Positions 45,885 through 56,102 of a DNA stretch of 64,000 nt are shown one piece after another. The number at the start of each line of letters is the position of its first letter. The stretch's first letter is position 1. The position numbers and the translations under genes are program-made. The stretch is from Algoriphagus lacus (GTDB lineage Bacteria; Bacteroidota; Bacteroidia; Cytophagales; Cyclobacteriaceae). The notes under the pieces were generated by a model. That model did no database searches. It worked only from the letters and a program-made list of their open reading frames with translations, and was not told the origin of the DNA. Location of the stretch: NCBI RefSeq assembly GCF_003583985.1, contig NZ_QXML01000001.1:682001-746000 (forward strand). The letters run 5' to 3'.

Positions 45885-45921
45885 GATTTGCCCATCCCAT
45901 AATCACCTATCCTGAAATTTT

Positions 45922-48900
45922 ATGAAGTATTTCATACCTGTAATCCTGGGAGCCTTTCTGATTATTTCTTGCAAAAACACCCCAAAGGAAGACGAATACG
46001 ACCCGGATGCTTTTATCAATCCCGAGCTTTTCAAGGATCATATCCGCAGCACGGATTTTCAGACTCCTGAGCAGGAATTGGCCGGTTTTCATTTACCTCC
46101 GGGTTTTGAAATCAACCTTTTCGCTTCCGAACCGGACATCACCAAACCAATCAACATGGAGTTTGATGACCAAGGAAGGCTGTGGGTGACCCACTCCATT
46201 GAATATCCCTATGAAGCCTCGACTGGGTCCGGACAGGATAAAATCACCATCTTGGAAGATACAGACGGAGATGGGAAGGCAGACAAATTCACGGATTTTG
46301 CCAGCGACTTAAACATTCCCATTGGCATTATGCCCGTAAAAGGCGGAGCCGTGGCTTTCAGCATACCAAACATTTATTTTTTTGAGGATAAAAACGGGGA
46401 TGACCGATACGACGAAAAGCGTGTCCTATTGGGGCCTTTTGGACACGAGGATACCCATGGCATGATCAACAACTTTTTCAGAGGATTGGATGGGTGGATA
46501 TATTCCTCTCACGGATTCAGAAATACTTCGAATGTAGCCGGCGCGGACCAAGACTCCATTAATATGACCTCCGGAAACACCTTCCGATTTAAAATCGATG
46601 GAAGTCATGTGGAACAAACTACCTACGGTCGGGTCAATCCTTTTGGATTTGCGGTGGATGATTTGGGCTATCTCTATTCCGCAGATTGCCATTCAATGCC
46701 GATTTATCAGACGATTAATCAGGGTGATTATCCACATTTTGGAAAAAAAGCCCCCGGTTTGGGTTTTGGACCACAGATGATGGACTACCAAATCGGCTCC
46801 ACCGCTCTGTCAGGACTTGCCTATTACAACGGACCTGCATTCCCCGAAGCGTACCGCAACAGCTTCTATTCAGGTGATGTGGTTGCTTCCAGGGTAAGCA
46901 GAAATACTGTTTCATTCACAGGATCTACTCCTCAGGCCAAGCAAGAAAAAGACTTTCTGGTCAGTGAAGATCCTTGGTTCAGACCCGTAGACATCAAAAT
47001 CGGTCCCGACGGAGCGCTGTACATCGCCGACTTTTACAACCGGATCATCGGGCATTATGAGGTTCCTCTGGACCATCCCGGACGAGACCGAAAAAGCGGC
47101 CGTATCTGGAGGATAACCTACAAAGGCCAAACCGATGAAAAGATCGATTGGTCCAAAGCCAATCTGGATGAACTTTTGAAGGGCTTGGGAAGCAGCACCT
47201 TCAGTCAGCGAATGATGGCTTCCAATCGACTGGTGGATTACCAGGGAAAAGAGGCAGTAGCTCCTCTAAAGAGTCTGATCAAAGACTCGAAGGCTTCTTC
47301 TCACCAAAAAGCCCATGCCTTGTGGGTACTCAAAAGATTGAATGCCCTGAGTTTTGAAGAACTTGCCCAAGCCGCCAAGGGAAAAGACCAGGAAGTGAGA
47401 GTCCATGCTTATAGGATTTTGACGGAATACGAATCTCTGGATGCAAAACAACGGGCTTTGGTTTTGGAAGGAATGCGGCATACAGACCCGCATACCCAGC
47501 GGGCGGCAGCAGATGTGTTGGTCAGGCATCACCATTCCGATCAGATCAAGCCAATGGTTTCTGTGGCTCAGAGTGTACCACTCTCGGATACTCACCTGAA
47601 GTATACGCTGATGATTGCCTTGAGGGATCACCTAAAGGAACCGGATATTCTAAAATCGACCGTTGCACAGACTTGGACAGAACAGGAAACCAAACTCATC
47701 ATGGATGTACTAACGGATGTGCAATCCCCAATTGCTTCAGAATTTCTGTTTGCCAATCTGAAAAAATATCAGACCCCAACTGATCGAACGGTTGTTTACC
47801 TGGAGCATGTGGGAAGGTTTATTCCAGAAAACCAACTGACTCAAGCGATTGATTTTATCCGAGAAAAATTTAAGTCAGATGCTCCTGCACAGTACACCCT
47901 TTATACAACCATCGAAACAGGAATTGGTCAGCGGGGTGGATCGGTCAACAAGAAACAAATGACTGACTGGGCCATCAGTTTCGCAGGAGATTTTCTGAAA
48001 AATCTGGAAAACAAACCTGAGCCTGTTGCCGATAAGCCTACCGCCCATGTGGACGAGGAGTACGAATTCTTTGAGGAAATTTCCCGTCGGCAGGTATTTG
48101 CCGCAAACGTTGCCAGTGCAAACAAATTAATGGCTTATGAAAGCGGATTGCAGAACTTACTAAATGCTACGTGGGCAAAAAACAGGGCAAGGGCAATGGC
48201 TGCCAAAGCACTTTTGGACATCAACCCTTCCAAAAATTTTGATCTGGTAGCTGAAAAACTTAATGATAACACATCGGAACAGGCGTTCCGGGAGGAACTG
48301 GCCCGCACCATTGGCACCTCGACCTATTCGGGAGTGACCTCCCTTCTCAACCAATCTTTAAAGGATGCGCCGAGTGGATTGCAAGTGGCAATTGCCTCGG
48401 TATTTGTCAATTCGGCTGAAGGTAGAAGCAATTTGCTCCGGGCCGCAAAAGACGGCAATATGTCACCCAGAATCCTGATGGACCGAAGAATCAATGAACA
48501 GCTGCTGGCCAAACTGACACCCGGACAAAAGAAGGAATATGATGCACTGACTGCCGGGATGGACACCATGCTGGAAGAACGACAAAAACTGATCGAAGCC
48601 CGATTGGCCAGATTTGATCCCAAGCCGGATGTGGAAAAAGGCAAGGCAATCTTTGCAAATACCTGTACGGTCTGTCACCAAATCAACGGTCAGGGAGGAA
48701 TCATCGGCCCTCAGCTGGATGGAATCGGGAATTGGGGTCGGCGGTCCCTTGCCGAAAAAATCCTGGATCCAAACCGGAACATTTCGCAGGCATTCAAAAC
48801 CTACACCTTGACCCTGAATGACGGCAAAGTCCTGAATGGCTTATTCCGAAGAAGCGAAGGGGAACTGGAAATCTATGCAAGTACCACCGGACAGGAATTT

Positions 48901-49029
48901 TCGGTCGCCAAAGAAGACATTAAAGAGAAAAAAGCTTCCCAGTACACCCTAATGCCTGACAATTTTGGCGAGACGCTCTCGGAGGAAGACTTCGATGCTC
49001 TGATCGGTTACTTACTCACCCAGAAATAA
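45922..49029 (+). CDS. PVC-type heme-binding lipoprotein with dehydrogenase-like propeller and HEAT repeats
   Basis: 1035 residues. Lipobox near the N-terminus (LIISCKN). Residues about 60-420 form a beta-propeller sugar-dehydrogenase-like domain (LPPGFEINLFASEPDI, DGALYIADFYNRIIGHYE). A long alpha-helical HEAT-like middle region follows (about 440-870). The C-terminus is a cytochrome c domain with CTVCH (Cys915, Cys918, His919). This order matches PVC-type membrane-bound dehydrogenases, common in Planctomycetes and Bacteroidota, that oxidise sugars or polyols in the periplasm and pass electrons to heme. It leads a run of extracytoplasmic genes: FG-GAP protein, fucosidase and GMC dehydrogenase. 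Confidence 0.88.
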   Translation: MKYFIPVILGAFLIISCKNTPKEDEYDPDAFINPELFKDHIRSTDFQTPEQELAGFHLPPGFEINLFASEPDITKPINMEFDDQGRLWVTHSIEYPYEASTGSGQDKITILEDTDGDGKADKFTDFASDLNIPIGIMPVKGGAVAFSIPNIYFFEDKNGDDRYDEKRVLLGPFGHEDTHGMINNFFRGLDGWIYSSHGFRNTSNVAGADQDSINMTSGNTFRFKIDGSHVEQTTYGRVNPFGFAVDDLGYLYSADCHSMPIYQTINQGDYPHFGKKAPGLGFGPQMMDYQIGSTALSGLAYYNGPAFPEAYRNSFYSGDVVASRVSRNTVSFTGSTPQAKQEKDFLVSEDPWFRPVDIKIGPDGALYIADFYNRIIGHYEVPLDHPGRDRKSGRIWRITYKGQTDEKIDWSKANLDELLKGLGSSTFSQRMMASNRLVDYQGKEAVAPLKSLIKDSKASSHQKAHALWVLKRLNALSFEELAQAAKGKDQEVRVHAYRILTEYESLDAKQRALVLEGMRHTDPHTQRAAADVLVRHHHSDQIKPMVSVAQSVPLSDTHLKYTLMIALRDHLKEPDILKSTVAQTWTEQETKLIMDVLTDVQSPIASEFLFANLKKYQTPTDRTVVYLEHVGRFIPENQLTQAIDFIREKFKSDAPAQYTLYTTIETGIGQRGGSVNKKQMTDWAISFAGDFLKNLENKPEPVADKPTAHVDEEYEFFEEISRRQVFAANVASANKLMAYESGLQNLLNATWAKNRARAMAAKALLDINPSKNFDLVAEKLNDNTSEQAFREELARTIGTSTYSGVTSLLNQSLKDAPSGLQVAIASVFVNSAEGRSNLLRAAKDGNMSPRILMDRRINEQLLAKLTPGQKKEYDALTAGMDTMLEERQKLIEARLARFDPKPDVEKGKAIFANTCTVCHQINGQGGIIGPQLDGIGNWGRRSLAEKILDPNRNISQAFKTYTLTLNDGKVLNGLFRRSEGELEIYASTTGQEFSVAKEDIKEKKASQYTLMPDNFGETLSEEDFDALIGYLLTQK

Positions 49030-49060
49030 ATTTCATACCAATAGATTAGACCTGAACCTT

Positions 49061-50248
49061 ATGAAAACCTCCATTTCCTTCCTTCTGATTGAAATTTTTG
49101 GATTGGGCTTTTCCCTGAGTTGCGAAGGGCAGATGATGGCCAATCGGGACAAAAGCCAGGATATCCCATTTCAAAAAACGGTGCTCTTTTCTGATTTTGT
49201 GTCGGAGGGAGTGGCTGTGGGAGACGTTAACAATGACGGAAAAATCGACGTGATGGCAGGTCCGTTTTGGTTTGAAGCACCAACTTGGAAGCGTCACGAA
49301 ATCTATATCCCCAAGCTCTACGTGGCCGAAAAAGAATGGAGCAACTCGATGCTCAACTTTTCTCTGGATGTCAACCAGGACGGCTGGGTGGATTTTGTCC
49401 GGGTGGATTTCCCCGGCAAGGCTGTTTACTGGCATGAAAATCCTCAGGGAAAAGACAACCACTGGAAGGAGCACCTGATCCACGAGACAGTGGGTAATGA
49501 ATCACCCAATTTTGTCGATGTTGACGGAGACGGGAGAAAGGACATCCTTTGCGGCGACGTAGCCAACAAGCAAATGATCTGGCTGAAATCCCCTACAGTA
49601 AAGGGCGAGGTAGCTTGGAAAAAGTACACGATTAGCCAACCCGGAACACCGGGATCTGAAAACTTTTCCCACGGACTGGGCTACGCCGATATCAATGGGG
49701 ACAATAGGTCAGATGTGATAATCCGTGAAGGATGGTGGGAAAATCCCGGAGATCCCTCCCAGGCGAATTGGACTTGGCATCCAGCAAACTTGGGTGAACC
49801 GAGTTCCCACATGTACACGTTTGATTTCAATCAGGACGGGCATCTCGATGTATTCACTGCTTCTGCCCATGAGCGCGGAATCTGGTGGCATGAAAATGAA
49901 GGGGATGGATCCAGCCAGAAATTCAACCGGCATACACTTACCGAAGAAATGTCTGAGACTCATGCAATAGCCTTTACAGACATTAATGGTGATGAAAAAA
50001 AAGACTTTGTGACAGGCAAGCGCTACTATGCCCACATGCGTCAGGGAACCGGAGCATTGGAACCTGCCTATCTATATTGGTTTGAATTTGTCCCTGGCGA
50101 AGAACCCCAATGGCTGGCTCATCAGATTGATGACGACTCAGGTGTCGGACTGAATGTGGTAGCGGAGGACATAAACAAAGACGGATTGACCGATGTGGTC
50201 ATTGCCAACAAGAAAGGAATCTTTGTGTTTGAACAAAAAAAGAAATAG
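49061..50248 (+). CDS. secreted FG-GAP/VCBS-repeat protein
   Basis: 395 residues with an N-terminal hydrophobic signal (ending LSCEG). Repeated FG-GAP-like calcium-binding motifs (VGDVNNDGKIDVMAG, VDVDGDGRKDILCGD, YADINGDNRSDVIIR, FDFNQDGHLDVFTA, FTDINGDEKKDFVTG, AEDINKDGLTDVVIA) mark a six- or seven-bladed beta-propeller. Such proteins accompany PVC-type cytochromes and may present or bind glycans. Located 31 bp after the cytochrome gene and likely co-transcribed. No catalytic motif is seen. Confidence 0.85.
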   Translation: MKTSISFLLIEIFGLGFSLSCEGQMMANRDKSQDIPFQKTVLFSDFVSEGVAVGDVNNDGKIDVMAGPFWFEAPTWKRHEIYIPKLYVAEKEWSNSMLNFSLDVNQDGWVDFVRVDFPGKAVYWHENPQGKDNHWKEHLIHETVGNESPNFVDVDGDGRKDILCGDVANKQMIWLKSPTVKGEVAWKKYTISQPGTPGSENFSHGLGYADINGDNRSDVIIREGWWENPGDPSQANWTWHPANLGEPSSHMYTFDFNQDGHLDVFTASAHERGIWWHENEGDGSSQKFNRHTLTEEMSETHAIAFTDINGDEKKDFVTGKRYYAHMRQGTGALEPAYLYWFEFVPGEEPQWLAHQIDDDSGVGLNVVAEDINKDGLTDVVIANKKGIFVFEQKKK

Positions 50249-50419
50249 CCATTTAAAACTCTGAGACCTGATCATTTTCATCCGGCTAATCTTCAGAAGC
50301 CAATGGAAAATGAAACCTTCGGATTTTTTTAATATTTACAATAAGCCCAATACACTTCCCTTAATTTTTTCTATAAAATCTGATTTAAAATCGGTAGGTT
50401 TTCCCCCAATTATCCGCTT

Positions 50420-52471
50420 ATGAAGAAGTTTGTTTGGCCTTTTTTTGCATTGGGACTTAGTTTTTGCCAGGAGAAAGTAGCTCCACCTGAGCCTGTTTTG
50501 CCTGTTCCCCACGAGCGCCAGATCGGCTGGCAGGAACTTGAATTCTATGGTTTTGTCCATTTCAACATGAACACTTTTTCCGACCGGGAATGGGGATTTG
50601 GGGACGAAAAACCGGAGCAGTTTAACCCCACAGCCCTTGATGCCAGGCAGTGGGCCCGAGTGGCCAAAGAATCTGGGATGAAAGGATTGATCATCACGGC
50701 CAAGCACCACGACGGGTTTGTACTTTGGCCATCAGCCTATACCGAGCATTCGGTGAAAAACAGCCCTTGGCGTGACGGAAAGGGCGATTTGATCAGGGAA
50801 TTTGTCGATGCCTGCCGGGAATATGGTTTGAAAGTAGGGATTTACTATTCGCCTTGGGACCGGAATCACCCCGACTACGGAAAGTCCGAATACATCACCT
50901 ATATGCGCAATCAACTCACTGAATTGTTGACCAACTATGGAGAAATCTATGAGGTATGGTTTGACGGGGCAAACGGCGGAACCGGCTGGTACGGGGGAGC
51001 CAATGAAGAGCGGAAGGTGGACAAATTCAGCTATTACGATTGGCCTGCGACTCATGAGTTGGTCCGAAAACTCCAGCCCAATGCGATGATGTTCAGTGAC
51101 GCCGGGCCGGACGTGCGCTGGGTGGGAAATGAACACGGGTTTGCGTACGAGACCACCTGGTCCAATCTTATGCGGGATTCGGTCTATGCCGGTATGCCTG
51201 ATTTTGACAAGTGGGCTAGCGGTCAGGAAAACGGAACGCATTGGGTTCCCGCTGAGTCTGACGTCAGCATCCGTCCGGGATGGTATTATCATGCCTATGA
51301 AGATCACAAGGTGAAGACGCTGCCTGAACTGATGGAGATTTATTACAAAAGCATCGGACAAAACAGCTCCCTTTTGATCAACTTTCCGGTGGATCGTCGT
51401 GGGCTGATTCATGAAAAAGATGTGGAGGCTATTCTTCAACTGGCGGCGAAAATCAAGGAAGATTTCTCAGTAAATCTGGCCCAGGAAGCCTCTTTCGAGG
51501 CTAGTTCAGATCGGGGAAATGGCTACGAAGTCGAAAATCTGAACGATGGGAATTTTGATACCTACTGGACTACGCCGGATGGTCAGATTCAGGCTTCAGT
51601 CGAGTTGGATTTTGGAAAACCTGTTTCCTTCAATCGGCTTTTGCTCCAGGAATTTGTAAATCTGGGACAGCGGGTGAAGGCTTTCTCCTTGGAAAAAGAG
51701 GTGAATGGCACTTGGGAAAAAATAGCCGAAGGCACCACCATCGGCCATAAGCGGATTTTGAGATTTGCCGATACCGAAGCGCAAAAAATCCGGGTCAATT
51801 TTCTGGATGGAAAAGGAATTCCGGTCATTTCAGAAATCGGAGTTTATTCAGCCCCCGCCTTGCTTTTTCCTCCCAAAATAAGCCGAACTCCGGCCGGAAA
51901 AGTAACCCTCACTGCCGCCGAGGAAAACCTCGACATCTACTTTACCACAGATGGAAGCGCTCCAAAACCGGAAGTAAATCGCTATTCCGGTGAGTTCGAC
52001 GTTCCAGATGCCGCCACCGTGCAGGCTATTGCAGTAGATCCCAAAACTGGAAAAAGTTCAGGGCTGGGTAGGGTGGATTTTGATCTGGCAAAAGGAAGCT
52101 GGAAACCTGTACAAGCCGACTCAAACGCCGTGAAATCCATTGACGAAAATCCACAGTCTTACTGGACCTCTTCAAAAAATGAACTGATTCTGGATCTGGG
52201 AAAAGAAATTTCGCTGAAAGGATTCACCTACCTGCCCATGCAAGCGAGATATCCAAGCGGCTACATCGCCGAGTATGGGCTGGAAGTGAGCTTGGATGGA
52301 AAAAGCTGGAAATCAGCCGCACGCGGTGAGTTTTCGAATATCCAAAACAGCCCGATCGAGCAGACAGTCCGATTTGATCCGATTCCCGCTCGCTTTGTCA
52401 AATTGAAGGGACTGAGGACCACTGATGGAAATCCTTCAACTTTTGGAGAATTTGGAATTTTAACCCGTTGA
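50420..52471 (+). CDS. alpha-L-fucosidase (GH29) lipoprotein with discoidin-like modules
   Basis: 683 residues. N-terminal lipobox LGLSFC. The GH29 catalytic barrel occupies about residues 30-340, with KHHDGFVLW and the nucleophile Asp182 in EVWFDGA. It is followed by an F5/8 type C (discoidin) domain (about 355-475, SFEASSDRGNGYEVENLNDGNFDTYWTT), a chitobiase-like C-terminal segment (LDIYFTTDGSAPKPEV) and another discoidin-like unit. It removes alpha-linked L-fucose from glycans at the cell surface. The general acid/base cannot be placed confidently, as is usual in this family. Confidence 0.9.
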   Translation: MKKFVWPFFALGLSFCQEKVAPPEPVLPVPHERQIGWQELEFYGFVHFNMNTFSDREWGFGDEKPEQFNPTALDARQWARVAKESGMKGLIITAKHHDGFVLWPSAYTEHSVKNSPWRDGKGDLIREFVDACREYGLKVGIYYSPWDRNHPDYGKSEYITYMRNQLTELLTNYGEIYEVWFDGANGGTGWYGGANEERKVDKFSYYDWPATHELVRKLQPNAMMFSDAGPDVRWVGNEHGFAYETTWSNLMRDSVYAGMPDFDKWASGQENGTHWVPAESDVSIRPGWYYHAYEDHKVKTLPELMEIYYKSIGQNSSLLINFPVDRRGLIHEKDVEAILQLAAKIKEDFSVNLAQEASFEASSDRGNGYEVENLNDGNFDTYWTTPDGQIQASVELDFGKPVSFNRLLLQEFVNLGQRVKAFSLEKEVNGTWEKIAEGTTIGHKRILRFADTEAQKIRVNFLDGKGIPVISEIGVYSAPALLFPPKISRTPAGKVTLTAAEENLDIYFTTDGSAPKPEVNRYSGEFDVPDAATVQAIAVDPKTGKSSGLGRVDFDLAKGSWKPVQADSNAVKSIDENPQSYWTSSKNELILDLGKEISLKGFTYLPMQARYPSGYIAEYGLEVSLDGKSWKSAARGEFSNIQNSPIEQTVRFDPIPARFVKLKGLRTTDGNPSTFGEFGILTR

Positions 52472-52564
52472 TTCGCTTTTATTGCCATTTATATTTCCGG
52501 CTGTGGAATTCAGGAAAAATTCCCTACTTTCTAACTCTATTTGCTTTAAACCCAATTTACACCT

Positions 52565-53137
52565 ATGAACAGACGCCATGCTTTGCGGCATATCGCGCTG
52601 ATTTCCGGAGGACTAGCTTTGATTCCTTCCTGCGACTTCAGCAAAGAGGACATCCTTGCCGCCTACGAAAACCTCAAAGTAACCGCATCCCAGAAAGCCC
52701 TTTTGGGGGCTATTTCTGATACGATAATTCCGGCCGGAGAAATCAAAGGAGCACTCAATTTGGAAGTTCCTGACTTTATTTTGGTGATGGTGAATGACTG
52801 CTTTACCAAAGAAAATCAGGACAAATTTACTGCAGGACTCACGGCATTCCCTGATTATGTCCAGAAGACCGCAGGCAAAAAATTTGAGGCCCTTTCCACC
52901 AAAGAGAAAGAAGAACTAATCCTCAACGGAACCAAACTTGAAGGAGATGACACGCCGGAAGGAAAGGAGCGAGGCAATCTTTCGTACTTCCTGAATTCCA
53001 CCAAGCGATTCACCATCCAAGGCTACATGGCCTCCGAATACATCCAAACCGAAATTATTCCTTATTCCCTCATCCCCGGAGAATACAATGGCGCTGTCCT
53101 GATCTCTGACCTACAAAAACCACGAATCAATGGCTAA
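52565..53137 (+). CDS. gluconate 2-dehydrogenase subunit 3-like protein (small subunit)
   Basis: 190 residues. The N-terminus MNRRHALRHIALISGG carries a twin-arginine pattern and is followed by a lipobox-like LIPSC, so it is probably a Tat-exported lipoprotein. The body resembles the small subunit of FAD-dependent gluconate-type dehydrogenases (IIPAGEIKGALNLEVPDFI). It lies directly before, and overlaps by 8 bases, the GMC large subunit, for which it may supply the export signal. Confidence 0.85.
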   Translation: MNRRHALRHIALISGGLALIPSCDFSKEDILAAYENLKVTASQKALLGAISDTIIPAGEIKGALNLEVPDFILVMVNDCFTKENQDKFTAGLTAFPDYVQKTAGKKFEALSTKEKEELILNGTKLEGDDTPEGKERGNLSYFLNSTKRFTIQGYMASEYIQTEIIPYSLIPGEYNGAVLISDLQKPRING

Positions 53138-54839
53138 TCTGAATATTCGCAGCAGACAGGAACGAACTTACCAAGCCATCGTTGTTGGTTCGGGAATCAG
53201 TGGCGCCTGGGCTGCTAAGGAACTATGCGACTTGGGTGTGAAAACGCTCATGATCGAACGCGGTCGAAATGTGGAGCATATCAAAGATTACCCTACGACC
53301 AATCTTCTTCCATATGAATTTGAGCATCGGGGACAAATTCCTCAGAAAATCCAGGAGGAAAATCCAGTAATCAGCCGTTGCTATGCCTTCCGGGAGGACG
53401 CTATGCACTTTTTCGTCAAAGACACCGAGCATCCTTATGTTCAGGAAAAGCCCTTTGACTGGATTCGCGGCTATCAGGTAGGCGGTAAATCCCTACTTTG
53501 GGCAAGACAGGTGCAGCGTTGGTCAGACTTTGACTTCGAGGGTCCGGCCCGGGATGGATTCGCCGTGGACTGGCCGATCCGATACAAAGACATTGAAAAA
53601 TGGTATAGCCATGTGGAAAAATTTGCCGGGGTTTCCGGAAACAAGGATGGTTTGGCCCACTTACCTGATGGGGAGTTCTTGCCAGGCTATGAGCTGAATG
53701 TGGTGGAAAAGTATTTTGCCGAGCAGCTCAAAAAACACTATGGCAATGACCGGCACATGATCTCCTCTCGCTGTGCTCACATTCACGGAAACGCTGAATT
53801 TTATGCACAACAAGGTCGGGCTTTGTGCCAAAACCGGAACCTGTGTCAGCGAGGGTGCCCATTTGGAGGCTATTTCAGTTCCAATTCCTCCACCATTCCA
53901 TGGGCTTTGAAAACCGGCAATCTGACCATCCGTCCTGATGCGGTGGTGCAATCAGTCATTTATGACGAGGAAAAAGGAAAGGCTACCGGAGTCAGGATCA
54001 TCGACCGATTGACCAAAGAGACGGAAGAGTTTTATGCCGATGTAATTTTCATCAATGCGGCAGCACTCAATACCAATGCGCTATTGCTGAATTCCACTTC
54101 CAACCGTTTCCCCAACGGTTTGGGCAATGACAGCGGATTGCTTGGAAAATATGTGGCGTTCCACAATTACCGGGCAAGAGTTTCAGGAGAGTACGAAGGA
54201 CACTCTGAATACACCACCTCTGGTGGCCGGCCAACCAGCGGCTATTTCCCAAGATTCCGAAATGTATACAAGCAGGAAACCGACTTTCTCAGAGGTTATG
54301 CAGCAGGATTTTCTGCTGGTCGAGGCGTAGGTCCGGATACCAGCGGAATCGGCATGGATCTGAAAAACAGCCTGCTCAACCCGGATAAATATGGTCCTTG
54401 GAGGGTAGGGTCTCACATGATGGGAGAGACGATTCCGAAGGAAACGAATTACGTGGCATTGGATCCAAATCTGAAGGACGAATGGGGTATGCCTCAGCTC
54501 AAAATCAGTGTGGACTACGACGACAACGACGAGAAGATGGTCAAGGATTACATCGAGCAGATGACCGAGATGTTCACCAAGGCTGGATTTACCAATATTC
54601 AGTCCAACGACAGCAAGCAGGCGCCAGGTTTGGATATCCACGAAATGGGCGGCGTACGCATGGGTAAGGACCCAAAAACCTCCCTGCTCAATGCTAACCA
54701 TCAGCTGCATGCCGTTCCAAACGTCTACGTGACAGATGGTGCTTCCATGACCTCCACTTCCACCCAAAACCCTTCGCTTACTTACATGGCTTTTGCAGCA
54801 AGGGCAGCCCATCACGCAGTGGCGGAGAGTAAAAAATGA
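53130..54839 (+). CDS. GMC-family FAD dehydrogenase (large subunit)
   Basis: 569 residues. Rossmann FAD motif VVGSGISGAWAAKEL near the N-terminus, a Cys-rich segment NLCQRGCPFGG in mid-sequence, and the C-terminal HEMGGVRMG plus the STSTQNPSLTYMAFA GMC ending. It has no signal peptide of its own; the adjacent subunit carries a Tat-type signal, so co-export of the folded complex is inferred. It oxidises a sugar or polyol in the periplasm. A cytochrome subunit is not adjacent, but the PVC cytochrome upstream may serve. Followed by a strong terminator. Confidence 0.9.
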   Translation: MANLNIRSRQERTYQAIVVGSGISGAWAAKELCDLGVKTLMIERGRNVEHIKDYPTTNLLPYEFEHRGQIPQKIQEENPVISRCYAFREDAMHFFVKDTEHPYVQEKPFDWIRGYQVGGKSLLWARQVQRWSDFDFEGPARDGFAVDWPIRYKDIEKWYSHVEKFAGVSGNKDGLAHLPDGEFLPGYELNVVEKYFAEQLKKHYGNDRHMISSRCAHIHGNAEFYAQQGRALCQNRNLCQRGCPFGGYFSSNSSTIPWALKTGNLTIRPDAVVQSVIYDEEKGKATGVRIIDRLTKETEEFYADVIFINAAALNTNALLLNSTSNRFPNGLGNDSGLLGKYVAFHNYRARVSGEYEGHSEYTTSGGRPTSGYFPRFRNVYKQETDFLRGYAAGFSAGRGVGPDTSGIGMDLKNSLLNPDKYGPWRVGSHMMGETIPKETNYVALDPNLKDEWGMPQLKISVDYDDNDEKMVKDYIEQMTEMFTKAGFTNIQSNDSKQAPGLDIHEMGGVRMGKDPKTSLLNANHQLHAVPNVYVTDGASMTSTSTQNPSLTYMAFAARAAHHAVAESKK

Positions 54840-54863
54840 AGAATTGAAAATGTAGAATTAAGA

Positions 54864-54895
54864 AAAAGCCCAAATCTTTCGATTTGGGCTTTTTT
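54864..54895. terminator. intrinsic terminator after the GMC gene
   Basis: A 13-bp stem (AAAAGCCCAAATC / GATTTGGGCTTTT) with a tight 4-base loop followed by T-rich sequence. Confidence 0.85.
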
Positions 54896-54975
54896 ATGAA
54901 TCTCCTGAAGGCAAATGCTTAAGTTCTCAATCGGGTGGTTAAGCTATTCAAATAGAAACAAACTAAAAGAAGAAT

Positions 54976-55260
54976 CTAAATCTTTCGCTCGAGCCAAGCC
55001 AAGATTCCCAGCCAAAGGAGAAATTTAAGACTTAAGGAAATAGCAACGTAAAAGATCCATTCATCAGGTCTCACGCTAGGAAACAACCAAGTCAAGTCGG
55101 AATCCACTTCAATGTCCCAATCTGAAAACAATCCCTCAGAAGCCAAATAGGCTATGTAACCACTTCCAATTGCCATAATCGCCAGAAATACCTGACCGAT
55201 TTTGAGAAAAGTTTTTCCAAGAAGGGCACCTGGATCCGTAAAAGAAAGTTCCGTGTTCAT
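54976..55260 (-). CDS. small two-span membrane protein
   Basis: 94 residues with two hydrophobic segments (IGQVFLAIMAIGSGYIAYLA and IFYVAISLSLKFLLWLGILAWL) joined by an acidic loop with several Asp and Trp. I do not recognise the family. It lies 37 bp downstream of the Spy-like/plug-like gene on the same strand. Weakly supported as a gene by its position and membrane-protein composition. Confidence 0.45.
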   Translation of the reverse strand: MNTELSFTDPGALLGKTFLKIGQVFLAIMAIGSGYIAYLASEGLFSDWDIEVDSDLTWLFPSVRPDEWIFYVAISLSLKFLLWLGILAWLERKI

Positions 55261-55297
55261 AGCTCAGGGATTTTATCAATCAGGTCTAAATTTAAGA

Positions 55298-56068
55298 TCA
55301 GAATTCCAAAGGTGCATCACCTGGCTTCTGTTTTAGGGTGATGATGATCGCTCCGTTTTTGCCGTTTTGCCCGAACTTTTCAATGGCCTTTTCGCCCTTC
55401 CAAACTTCAATTGACTCGATGTCTTCTGGCTTAATCTCGCTGACGCTTGGGACTTTCATGTATTGCGTGTCCTTTTTAATGTAATAAGCAGGACTTGATT
55501 CTGGGGAATTCGGGCTTTGGATATATACCGTTGATTTATCTGTTCCGTAGACTCTTGTTGTCCCATTTATTGTAGCTGTTGGTGACTCTTTACTGATTCT
55601 GTATTGAAAAGAAGATTGGGGAAAAGTTGCCGTAGTTCCTCCGGGAGCATATTCCCAAGAGGTAACTCTGCCCATTACCTTGGTTTTTTTGAGTTCACTT
55701 TGCTGGCTTTCGGTCAGTTCATTTTTTATGGCGACCAGTGTAGTGAGTTGCTTTTTTTTCAGCTGATTTTCCAGTTCCAGCACTTCGTCCATCTGTCGGG
55801 AAACGGCTGCCGCATCGGGCTTGGGCTGCTCGAGGAGCTTTTTCAACTTCTCCGTAGCGGCATCCAGATCCCATTTTAAGGTACTGAAGTCGGCGGCATT
55901 GGTGCTATGGATTTTCTTGATCTTGTCTGCCTGAGTATCCGAAAGGGAGATTTTGTCCCGGTTTTTCATTACCAGGTCGGCAGAATAGAGGTATTCCTGA
56001 AACATGTCTTGCGCCTGGGTCAGGCTTGAAGTCAGGAATAGGAGCAGAAAAAGACTTCGTTTCATCAT
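55298..56068 (-). CDS. secreted protein: Spy/CpxP-like helical domain fused to a TonB-plug-like domain
   Basis: 256 residues. Signal peptide ends LTQAQ. Residues about 40-150 are helical with an LSDTQADKIKKIH pattern and a second LTESQQSELKK, resembling the LTxxQ motif of Spy/CpxP periplasmic chaperone/sensor domains. The C-terminal 60 residues read IKPEDIESIEVWKGEKAIEKFGQNGKNGAIII, which is the core of TonB-receptor plug domains. The fusion is not a transporter since no barrel follows. It lies just downstream of an ECF sigma factor and a probable anti-sigma gene, so it may be their periplasmic signal protein; this is inference. Confidence 0.7.
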   Translation of the reverse strand: MMKRSLFLLLFLTSSLTQAQDMFQEYLYSADLVMKNRDKISLSDTQADKIKKIHSTNAADFSTLKWDLDAATEKLKKLLEQPKPDAAAVSRQMDEVLELENQLKKKQLTTLVAIKNELTESQQSELKKTKVMGRVTSWEYAPGGTTATFPQSSFQYRISKESPTATINGTTRVYGTDKSTVYIQSPNSPESSPAYYIKKDTQYMKVPSVSEIKPEDIESIEVWKGEKAIEKFGQNGKNGAIIITLKQKPGDAPLEF

Positions 56069-56102
56069 TCTTTCTAGTATTTAGTTTTTTAAATGTCTTG
56101 AA

